Shown in pieces: positions 1 through 6,617 of a stretch of 56,365 nt of DNA. The stretch is from Mucilaginibacter sp. L196 (GTDB lineage: Bacteria; Bacteroidota; Bacteroidia; Sphingobacteriales; Sphingobacteriaceae). The stretch covers positions 53,928 to 110,292 of the forward strand of contig NZ_LMUO01000019.1 of the NCBI RefSeq assembly GCF_009765905.1, in the 5' to 3' direction. The notes under the pieces were generated by a model that saw nothing but the letters and a program-made list of their open reading frames with translations, had not been told where the DNA came from and ran no database searches. The translations under genes were made by a program, and so were the position numbers. Within the stretch, counting starts at the first letter, position 1. Every line of letters begins with the position of its first letter.

Positions 1-78
1 ACCTAAATCATAAGTGATCCTGAATACTTCCTGGTTATCATTTAAGTGGCCGGGCGACATGTGGAAACTGGCGAAGTT
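1..78 (-). pseudogene. C-terminal fragment of a paralogue of the neighbouring outer-membrane protein gene
   Basis: Read on the minus strand, these bases encode a peptide ending FRITYDLG that matches, with few changes, the segment encoded at about 280-357 near the C-terminus of the next gene (232-1281), including the SFHMSPGH and NDNQEVFRITYDLG stretches. The coding similarity stops abruptly at a palindromic repeat (79-215), and no N-terminal part exists between that repeat and the next gene. The fragment runs off the window on its 3' side. It is most simply a truncated tandem paralogue whose 5' part was lost or replaced by the repeat. Confidence 0.7.
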
Positions 79-215
79 GACTCACCCGACTACGCTGCGC
101 TGGTCGACCTCTCTTCGCCTGCGGCGGAAAGAGGTAAGGACGATAGTCTTTTGCCCTCTTTCCCGTTTACGGAAGAGAGGGCAGGTTAAGCGGCTGAGCG
201 AAAACCGGGTGAGTC
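79..215. repeat. Palindromic double-hairpin repeat with terminal inverted repeats
   Basis: The element is bounded by the exact inverted repeat GACTCACCCG / CGGGTGAGTC. Inside it are two further hairpins: CCTCT...CGCC/GGCG...AGAGG near 109-135 and GCCCTCT...AGAGGGC near 154-182. The architecture (outer inverted repeat plus two internal hairpins) resembles the other intergenic repeats in this window near 11.9, 26.2 and 29.8 kb, although the sequence differs. It encodes nothing plausible. It separates the truncated paralogue fragment from the intact gene. Confidence 0.75.
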
Positions 216-231
216 AGCACGCGAATGTAAT

Positions 232-1281
232 CTAATAATTATTATTTTCAGCCGGTTTAAACCTCGCAATGGTTTTTCTTCCTAAGTCATAGGTAATCCT
301 GAACACTTCTTGATTATCGTTAAAGTGACCGGGCGACATGTGGAAACTCGCTATAAACTGGCCGGTAATGCGTTTAGCTTTAAACGGTGTATATATTACA
401 TCCAAACGATTGTAAAGCGTTTTTTCATAGAAAGAATCACCGTAATAGATGATACTGCCCTGGCCTTTGTAAAATTCATCCCTAAAAGCAAGGCGACGAT
501 TTAGGGCAGCATAAGCGGTAAACACAAAACCGTTGCGGGTTTGCCAGCCGGTAGAGCCACGTTCCCTTAAAAATGAGGTAAGGTTACCAGCCTCAAATGC
601 CAAGGAATCGAGGCCTGAGTTTTTGGTAAGATCTAGTCCAAGTCTTAATTCAAGCGCGCCATTATCATATATGTGGTCGGTTGGTTGTAATATGGCGGCT
701 CCGGCATCGTGCTCCATCATAAAGTAATCTCTTACGTAAAATGGTCCGTCAGCATTAGGAGTGTAGCGTCCTTCGGCTCCAAACATAAACTCTTCGCGCT
801 GGGTATCGGTTTGGCGGCTTAACCAATCGATAAAACCTATCTGCCAAAAATTCTCAGAGGTATATCGCGTCAGCAAACCCTCCACATTAGGCCGGAAATA
901 CATCAAGGTATCATTTAGCATAGCACGTGGGAAGTCGTCTATTAAACCTTCGCGAGGAAATTCACCTGCGTTAAATAACCAGCTTTTGTTTTCAAAGTGA
1001 TAATATGCAACCGGCACGGCGCTCAAAAAATAAGGTTGTGCGCCAAATTCGTGTATGGCATTTGTACCTACACGAAAGCTGTTATTGGTATCTATCACTA
1101 AACCAACATCTAAGGCTGTACGTGTGCCCGAGTAGGTACGTGAACGTGGGATAAAGGCTTTGTATTCGCGGTTATCTAACCAGCCTAATGCACTAAAATG
1201 CACATCAAGGCTATCCTGCGCAAAAGCTGCAGCTGAAGATAAAAACAATAAGACGGCGAGTAAGTAAAGTTTTTTAATCAT
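232..1281 (-). CDS. Outer-membrane beta-barrel-like protein, function unknown
   Basis: This 349-residue protein has a clear signal peptide (about residues 1-21, ending AAAFA|Q). The rest is rich in alternating hydrophobic/aromatic strands (YYHFENKSWLFNAGEF, LYNRLDVIYTPF, VFRITYDLG), as expected for an outer-membrane barrel. I recognise no catalytic motif or named family. The gene starts 9 nt after the stop of the upstream glycosyltransferase gene on the same strand, so the two are probably co-transcribed, which hints at a role at the cell envelope. A truncated copy of its C-terminus lies immediately downstream at the window edge. The barrel assignment is inference from composition. Confidence 0.7.
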   Translation of the reverse strand: MIKKLYLLAVLLFLSSAAAFAQDSLDVHFSALGWLDNREYKAFIPRSRTYSGTRTALDVGLVIDTNNSFRVGTNAIHEFGAQPYFLSAVPVAYYHFENKSWLFNAGEFPREGLIDDFPRAMLNDTLMYFRPNVEGLLTRYTSENFWQIGFIDWLSRQTDTQREEFMFGAEGRYTPNADGPFYVRDYFMMEHDAGAAILQPTDHIYDNGALELRLGLDLTKNSGLDSLAFEAGNLTSFLRERGSTGWQTRNGFVFTAYAALNRRLAFRDEFYKGQGSIIYYGDSFYEKTLYNRLDVIYTPFKAKRITGQFIASFHMSPGHFNDNQEVFRITYDLGRKTIARFKPAENNNY

Positions 1282-1290
1282 ATGGGGTAA

Positions 1291-2997
1291 TTATTCGGCG
1301 GTGAATTTAACTATTCTGCTGTTCTTGCTACCGTTAAAAGGTTCAGTTCGGATAGAAAACATCAATTCATACTGCCCTTTTTGCTTTGGGGTGACAATTG
1401 TAAACTTGTAATGGGTGCTTTGTCCCGCTTTTAACGCAATATTATTAAAGGTAGTATCTGCCTGTTGTATTTTTGCATCCCCTTTTTCATCAAAGAAACA
1501 AGCTTCTAAAAAAGCATGGTGTAGCTGACCTTTATTGCTGAAATTTATAGCTATCGGGTATGGATTTTTAATCACCAGATCGTAGGTGTGCTTTTGGCCT
1601 GCGGGCAAGCTCATTTTGTAATTGCCATTATCAATGATAACCTTTTGATAAGTGCGCACATCATTGATCCAACCGGTATACCAGGTACCAGCGGGTACTT
1701 TTATAGAATCGGTGGTCACATTAGGCGACTTGAAAACCGTCACATATAAAACTCGCTTGTGTTGTATACTGTCTTCTATTGGCCAAATATCAAATTGGGT
1801 ACCACGATAATACCTGTCATCATAAGAAAAGCCTTTTAATGTGTTATTATAGTAATCGTATTTTGATGGGTTTTGGAAACCTTCGTTAAATACTACGTAG
1901 TTATCGCCTGCTTTTTGTTTTACGGCATATGCCCATTGCCTAAAACCAAACTGACTTTGCAAACGGCCGATAGGTATGCCTGCAATTAATGCTATCCGTA
2001 CACATAAAATGATAGCGATATTGACATAAGCAACCGGGTAAAACCATTTTGGCAGATTAGGTTTTTGTGCAAAGTTGATAACGATTAATAGTATAAGCGG
2101 GGCAAAGGCAATATAAGTCCATTGTGGCTGTACCTCGCCGCGGAAAGACGAGATCAGGAAAAATATAGGTGTGCCGATGCTGTTAACCATCAGGCAACGG
2201 ATAAATCCATCTGTAATTTTAGTGGTAAAGCCCTTATAAAATAAGTACCAGCCAATAATCGGCCCGGCCATTAATATTTGCCCGAGGGGAAATAAATAAG
2301 TAAATTCAGGGTGATATTTTTCTGCCGAGCGTTCTGATAAATGGTAGTTGAGCGATGGGAAATTATGATGTACCTGCCATAATATATGTGGGATGAATAG
2401 TACACCTGCCAATACAACTATTAACCAAAAAGATGGTCGTTTTAGTAACTTGATGTTTGAGAGTACGGCAAACCCTATAAGTAATATAGCATGATATTTA
2501 CTGTAAAGCAGGCAGGCAATCACTACACCCAATATAAAAGCCAATAGCCAGGTATCCTGCTCAATATACTTTTGATAGAAATAATAAAACACCACCGCGA
2601 AAAAGAAAAGTGGAGAATCTGGCGTAGTAGTAAAGCCATACATATGGCACATAAACATGCAGGAAATCACTATTGCAAACAGCTTTGCGCTGGCGTTATA
2701 TTTTTTTAAAATGAGCCAAAGGATATAGAAAGATGCAGTGCTAACAGTAATGGTGAGTATCCGCAGCCCAAGTTCGTTGTGCATAATACTATCGCCAAAG
2801 CGGATGAATAGCGCGACCATTGGTGGGTGATCAAAATAACCCCAATCTAAAAAGCGGGAGTAGAGCCAGTAGTAGGCTTCGTCGGCATGGAGTTCAAGGG
2901 TGTAGCCCTGGATGATGTTTAATACCGTCCAGCCAAGCAGGAAATACCAGATGATCTTTTTAGATTGATAAGAGGTATTTAAAGTGGTATCCGGCAT
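1291..2997 (-). CDS. Membrane glycosyltransferase, GT39/ArnT-like family
   Basis: A 568-residue polytopic membrane protein. After a first membrane helix (about residues 15-32) comes the family hallmark HADEAYYW with the acidic pair D39-E40, followed by DWGYFDHPPM. This is the first extracytoplasmic loop of ArnT/PMT-type transferases, which use polyprenyl-phosphate sugars. About ten further hydrophobic helices reach residue ~350. A soluble C-terminal part (about 440-568) looks like a beta-rich periplasmic domain. The acceptor (lipid A, protein or polysaccharide) cannot be told from sequence. It is the first gene of a probable two-gene unit with the barrel protein at 232-1281. A TAnnTTTG-type -7 element (TACGTTTG on the minus strand, 3060-3067) lies upstream. 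Confidence 0.85.
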   Translation of the reverse strand: MPDTTLNTSYQSKKIIWYFLLGWTVLNIIQGYTLELHADEAYYWLYSRFLDWGYFDHPPMVALFIRFGDSIMHNELGLRILTITVSTASFYILWLILKKYNASAKLFAIVISCMFMCHMYGFTTTPDSPLFFFAVVFYYFYQKYIEQDTWLLAFILGVVIACLLYSKYHAILLIGFAVLSNIKLLKRPSFWLIVVLAGVLFIPHILWQVHHNFPSLNYHLSERSAEKYHPEFTYLFPLGQILMAGPIIGWYLFYKGFTTKITDGFIRCLMVNSIGTPIFFLISSFRGEVQPQWTYIAFAPLILLIVINFAQKPNLPKWFYPVAYVNIAIILCVRIALIAGIPIGRLQSQFGFRQWAYAVKQKAGDNYVVFNEGFQNPSKYDYYNNTLKGFSYDDRYYRGTQFDIWPIEDSIQHKRVLYVTVFKSPNVTTDSIKVPAGTWYTGWINDVRTYQKVIIDNGNYKMSLPAGQKHTYDLVIKNPYPIAINFSNKGQLHHAFLEACFFDEKGDAKIQQADTTFNNIALKAGQSTHYKFTIVTPKQKGQYELMFSIRTEPFNGSKNSRIVKFTAE

Positions 2998-3022
2998 TCA
3001 AATTTCGCGTTGGTTACAGCCC

Positions 3023-3058
3023 GTAAAGTTATAATAAAACTATGAAGCTATGAATGTA
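3023..3058. repeat. 36-bp direct repeat, copy 1 (upstream of the DinB-like gene)
   Basis: The 36 bases starting GTAAAGTTATAATAAAAC and ending GCTATGAATGTA recur without mismatch at 3613-3648. Weaker similarity continues to about 3100 (…CAAACGTA…ATTTTACGCA…) against about 3690. The two copies bracket the DinB-like gene. Copy 1 is also the 5' leader and promoter region of the leftward glycosyltransferase gene. Confidence 0.85.
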
Positions 3059-3114
3059 GCAAACGTATAGCCAATTAAAATATTTTACGCACATTAGCCT
3101 AAAATTGTATCACA

Positions 3115-3570
3115 ATGATAAGAGAAATTGAAATTATAAAACAACCACGCGAACGAATACTTGATGAAATAAGCCATTTGAGTGTTGAGCAATTAAATAA
3201 GGTACCTGCTGGTTTTAATAATAATATTATATGGAACCTTGGCCACATGATAGCTGCCCAGCAAGGCATATGCTACAAGCGTGCCGGTTTAGACGCTAGG
3301 GTAGATGATGCATTTTTTAACACCTACAAACCCGGAACTAAACCTGAAGGATTTGTTGATGCGGTAGGTGTTGAAGAAATTAAAAAAATGTTGTTTACCA
3401 CACTTGAGCAGTTAGAAGCCGATTATAGTAATGGAATAATCAGCAATTATACTTCGTTTGTTACCCGTTATGGTATCCCGTTAAGCAGCATTGATGAGGC
3501 ATTAGCCTTTTTGCCTTTTCATGAAGGCTTGCATATTGGTTATATTATGAGTTTGAAGAAACTGGTATAA
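3115..3570 (+). CDS. DinB-family (DinB_2-like) metal-binding four-helix protein
   Basis: This 151-residue protein has the DinB/YfiT four-helix layout. It carries a histidine in NLGHMIAAQQ (H44) and a C-terminal HEGLH motif (H136 and H140), the three positions that bind a divalent metal in this superfamily. Members are thiol-dependent transferases or damage-inducible proteins, but the substrate cannot be predicted here. The gene stands alone, transcribed rightwards. It is flanked on both sides by a 36-bp direct repeat, so it may be a recent insertion or part of a local duplication. The start ATG follows an AT-rich leader without a strong Shine-Dalgarno sequence. Confidence 0.85.
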   Translation: MIREIEIIKQPRERILDEISHLSVEQLNKVPAGFNNNIIWNLGHMIAAQQGICYKRAGLDARVDDAFFNTYKPGTKPEGFVDAVGVEEIKKMLFTTLEQLEADYSNGIISNYTSFVTRYGIPLSSIDEALAFLPFHEGLHIGYIMSLKKLV

Positions 3571-3612
3571 GAAATGAACTGGATAATACGTAACAATAAA
3601 CTTTTATAGGCT

Positions 3613-3648
3613 GTAAAGTTATAATAAAACTATGAAGCTATGAATGTA
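3613..3648. repeat. 36-bp direct repeat, copy 2 (downstream of the DinB-like gene)
   Basis: Identical over 36 bp to 3023-3058 and in the same orientation, 590 bp away. It abuts the distal end of the phased A/T-tract element (3645-3910). The sequence just beyond it (GTACCAAAGGTGTTTCA) resembles that element's own head motif read from the other side. Confidence 0.85.
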
Positions 3649-3910
3649 CCAAAGGTGTTTCATCTTGTAACATTTTGCGTATATTTTCTGAAGGAAAAGC
3701 TATAAAAACTGTGAATTTTCTATCAAAAGTGGGCAAAAAATGAATAAAAAGTAATGTTTTTTGGTCGTTTTTAGGTCTAAAACAGGCTGTTTTGGGCTGA
3801 AAACCCGTTTAAAAAGTAACTAAAAACCACTTTTTTGGGGCTGTTTCGGGCTTTTTTTAGGTGAAAAGTGTACCAAATGTACCAACTGTTTCACTTGTTT
3901 CGTGGTACAG
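3645..3910 (-). repeat. Phased A/T-tract repeat element, copy A
   Basis: This fills most of the gene-free stretch 3571-3928. On the minus strand the head reads CTGTACC (3904-3910), TGAAACA, then TTGGTACATTTGGTACAC and TTTT. It starts 18 nt after the stop of the aldo/keto reductase gene and has the same orientation. The body that follows has 19 A- or T-runs whose centres, counted by hand, are spaced 9-11.5 bp apart (mean about 10.6 bp). The bases between the runs are mixed and not conserved with the other copies. The distal end has a second TGAAACA next to GGTACA. Copies B (21376-21629) and C (55232-55497) share the head and the periodicity. Confidence 0.8.
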
Positions 3911-3928
3911 TTGGTACAATAATCTCCA

Positions 3929-4906
3929 TTAACTATGCCCTTGTATGGAGCGGGGGTTATAAGGTTCTTCGAGTTTTTTAATTTCCTCGGCACTTAATTT
4001 TAATGATAATGAAGCAACCGCATCTTCTAAATGCCCGGGTTTACTGGCACCTATAATAGGTGAGGTAATTACCGGTTTGGTCAGCATCCAGGCCATAGCC
4101 ACTTGCGCATTTGATACACCACGCTGTTCCGCTATCTCCGTAACCCGTTTTACAATTTCCATGTCAGCATCTTCAGTATACAATGATTTGCCGAAAGCAT
4201 CCGTTTGGGCACGTTTGGTATCATTGCGTTCTTCCGGTTTACGAGTCAGCACACCGCGTGCCAACGGCGACCATGGGATAACCGCTATTTTCTGATCTTC
4301 ACAAAGTGGCAGCATTTCACGCTCTTCTTCGCGGTAAATTAAGTTGTAATGCGGTTGCATCGATACAAATCTGGTCCAGCCATGTAGATCAGAGGTATAC
4401 AAGGCCTTTGCAAACTGCCAGCTATACATGGACGATGCGCCGATATACCTTACTTTGCCTGCTTTTACCACATCGTGCAAAGCTTCCATTGTTTCTTCAA
4501 TCGGGGTATTGTAATCCCAGCGGTGGATCTGGTATAGATCTACATAATCAGTTCCCAAACGTTTCAGACTGGCATCAATGGCGCTCATAATATGTTTGCG
4601 GGATAGGCCCTTGTCATTTGGGCCGGGCCCCATAGGATTGAATACTTTGGTAGCCAGTACGTAATCATCACGTTTGGCAAAATCTTTTAAAGCTCGGCCT
4701 ACAACTTCTTCGCTTTTGCCGTTGGTGTACACATCTGCAGTATCAAAAAAGTTAATACCCAGTTCAAATGCTTTTTTAATGAATGGCCTGCTTTGTTCTT
4801 CGTTCAACGCCCAGGGCCAGCGGGTATCGGGTTCGCCGTAGGTCATGGTGCCGAGGCATAGCTTTGAAACGGTTATCCCGGTATTTCCAAATCTTGTAAA
4901 TTCCAT
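3929..4906 (-). CDS. Aldo/keto reductase
   Basis: A 325-residue NADPH-dependent oxidoreductase of the AKR superfamily with a TIM-barrel fold. The catalytic tetrad is visible as D55 and Y60 (FFDTADVYTNG), K87 (LATKVF) and H128 (YQIHRWD). The C-terminal cofactor-binding segment PIIGASKPGHLEDAV is present. The closest named group is the YajO/Tas-like AKRs with WDYNTPIEETMEAL. The physiological carbonyl substrate is unknown. It is a single gene on the minus strand. Its 3' end runs directly into the phased-tract repeat copy A. Confidence 0.92.
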   Translation of the reverse strand: MEFTRFGNTGITVSKLCLGTMTYGEPDTRWPWALNEEQSRPFIKKAFELGINFFDTADVYTNGKSEEVVGRALKDFAKRDDYVLATKVFNPMGPGPNDKGLSRKHIMSAIDASLKRLGTDYVDLYQIHRWDYNTPIEETMEALHDVVKAGKVRYIGASSMYSWQFAKALYTSDLHGWTRFVSMQPHYNLIYREEEREMLPLCEDQKIAVIPWSPLARGVLTRKPEERNDTKRAQTDAFGKSLYTEDADMEIVKRVTEIAEQRGVSNAQVAMAWMLTKPVITSPIIGASKPGHLEDAVASLSLKLSAEEIKKLEEPYNPRSIQGHS

Positions 4907-5042
4907 AATATATTGTTTATTAAATTACAATTGGAAGGTAGGGTAAGTTTGCTTTTTCAGAGAAAAATAAGGGTAATAATTGTGTTACCGCTTCCGAATG
5001 AAAATGCTAAATTAAAAATCGATAAATTCGCACAAAAAAAGC

Positions 5043-5240
5043 ATGGACGAATTCAATAAAGAAATAGCCGCGATAGGGGTAAAGAATGCGATTGAGATTA
5101 GTGGAGATTTGAAAGACTATTTCAAAATCATCCAACGACCTAATGACAGTTACAAGATTGTGTGGGAGAAAAAAGCGTCAACCCACATCAAGCATAAAGT
5201 TACTGCAGTGGTGAAGAAGTATTTTATACCGACTTTCTAA
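5043..5240 (+). CDS. Small conserved-looking hypothetical protein
   Basis: A 65-residue, lysine-rich soluble protein (predicted basic) with no signal peptide or membrane segment; I do not recognise it. Reasons to believe it are its position in an otherwise empty gap between two leftward genes, an AAAAAAAGC leader just before the ATG, amphipathic composition, and a strong hairpin terminator 12 nt after its stop. It could be a standalone regulatory or nucleic-acid-binding peptide, but nothing in the sequence proves that. Confidence 0.5.
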   Translation: MDEFNKEIAAIGVKNAIEISGDLKDYFKIIQRPNDSYKIVWEKKASTHIKHKVTAVVKKYFIPTF

Positions 5241-5250
5241 GAAACTCCAA

Positions 5251-5284
5251 TAAAAAAGCCCGGTTGTAATTTACAACCGGGCTT
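5251..5284. terminator. Bidirectional Rho-independent terminator
   Basis: A perfect stem (AAGCCCGGTTGTAA paired with TTACAACCGGGCTT) is preceded by an A-run, with T-rich sequence after it, so it can serve both the rightward small gene and the leftward sucB gene. Confidence 0.85.
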
Positions 5285-5303
5285 TATATTTTCTATAGGA
5301 AAA

Positions 5304-6533
5304 TTAAACTCCCAATAATAATCTTGATGGATCTTCCAGTAATTGTTTTACCCTTACCAGGAAGCTAACCGACTCGCGGCCATCGATGATGCGGTGATCA
5401 TAAGATAGTGCAACGTACATCATCGGGCGGATAACTACTTGTCCGTTTACAGCAACCGGGCGCTCAATAATATTGTGCATACCTAGGATAGCTGACTGCG
5501 GTGAGTTAATGATCGGGGTTGATAACATTGATCCAAAAACACCACCGTTAGTTATGGTAAATGTACCGCCTGTCATTTCTTCCAGTGATAATTTGTTGTC
5601 GCGGGCTTTAGCAGCTAGTGCGGCAACAGCTTTCTCAATACCGGCAAGGCTAAGGCTATCCGCATTGCGGATAATAGGTACCACTAATCCTTTCGGTGCA
5701 GATACCGCTATAGAAATATCGGCATAATTGCTATAAACTACTTCTTCGCCTTCAATACGTGCGCCAACAGCAGGCCAATCTTTCAATGCCTCGGTAACCG
5801 CTTTGGTAAAGAATGACATGAAGCCTAAGCCAACACCATATTTCTCTTTAAATTTATCTTTGTATTTAGCACGAAGCTCCATAATTGGGGCCATATCCAC
5901 TTCGTTAAAAGTGGTAAGCATCGCGGTTTCGTTTTTAACTGTTACTAAACGCTTAGCAACAGTTTTGCGTAACGACGACATTTTTTCGCGTTTTTCAGTA
6001 CGTTCGCCTGTTTGTGCAACCGGTGCAGGAGCTGCAACAGGTGCCGCAGCCGGCGCGCTTTGCGCGTTAAGAGCATCTTCCTTAGTAATTCTTCCGGCAA
6101 CGCCGTTACCATTTACGCTGGCAGGATCAATTCCTTTTTCAGCTAATATTTTTGCAGCAGCAGGCGATGGTGTGCCCGATGCATAAGTACTTTGTTTTGA
6201 TGTTGTGGCAGTTGTTAAAGCTAATTTTTCTTCTTCCTTAGCTTCTTCTTTGGTAGGAGCAGCGGTTTGGGCTGTTGCCGGGGCAGATACTGCTGCGCCA
6301 CCTTCTTCAATGGTGCAAACTATTGCGCCAATAGGTAATACATCGCCTTCTTTTGCTATTATTTTTAAAGTTCCGGCTTTTTCGGCAGTAAGCTCGAAGG
6401 TAGCCTTGTCTGATTCTAATTCAGCAATTACTTCATCCATTTGTACTGCATCACCGTCTTTTTTTAACCACGATGCCAGTGTTACTTCGGTAATTGATTC
6501 GCCAACCGGCGGAACTTTGATCTCTAAACTCAT
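5304..6533 (-). CDS. sucB: Dihydrolipoyllysine-residue succinyltransferase, E2 of 2-oxoglutarate dehydrogenase
   Basis: A 409-residue E2 subunit. Residues 1-75 are a lipoyl domain with the lipoylated lysine K43 in the ESDKATFEL context. An Ala/Pro-rich linker follows. A peripheral subunit-binding domain lies near residues 115-155 (PSPAAAKILAEKGID...GRITKEDAL). The catalytic domain ends with the active-site motif YDHRIIDGRE (H380, D384). It transfers the succinyl group from E1-bound thiamine intermediates to CoA in the TCA cycle. It lies 84 nt downstream of sucA on the same strand, so the two form an operon. The E3 gene is not in the window. The motifs favour succinyltransferase over acetyltransferase, and the sucA neighbour supports this. 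Confidence 0.95.
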   Translation of the reverse strand: MSLEIKVPPVGESITEVTLASWLKKDGDAVQMDEVIAELESDKATFELTAEKAGTLKIIAKEGDVLPIGAIVCTIEEGGAAVSAPATAQTAAPTKEEAKEEEKLALTTATTSKQSTYASGTPSPAAAKILAEKGIDPASVNGNGVAGRITKEDALNAQSAPAAAPVAAPAPVAQTGERTEKREKMSSLRKTVAKRLVTVKNETAMLTTFNEVDMAPIMELRAKYKDKFKEKYGVGLGFMSFFTKAVTEALKDWPAVGARIEGEEVVYSNYADISIAVSAPKGLVVPIIRNADSLSLAGIEKAVAALAAKARDNKLSLEEMTGGTFTITNGGVFGSMLSTPIINSPQSAILGMHNIIERPVAVNGQVVIRPMMYVALSYDHRIIDGRESVSFLVRVKQLLEDPSRLLLGV

Positions 6534-6617
6534 AATTGTTGTTTTGTTATCGGTGCGAAGGTGGGGGCGTGTGGTGTGGATAGCAGTTAACCCGCTTGTC
6601 GCACCACATACCGTTCA

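Noticed and set aside
14..235. A 73-codon rightward open frame at the very start of the window.
   Set aside because: It lies across the paralogue fragment and the palindromic repeat on the wrong strand, with arginine-rich composition of an antisense shadow.
3023..3648. Short repeats of 36 bp considered as CRISPR repeats.
   Set aside because: Only two copies exist, 590 bp apart, with a protein gene between them; there is no regular spacing and there are no cas genes.
6570..6608. A TGTGGTG/CACCACA hairpin between sucA and sucB, considered as a terminator.
   Set aside because: The stem is only 7 bp with a loop of about 25 nt and no T-run; it may just be incidental.
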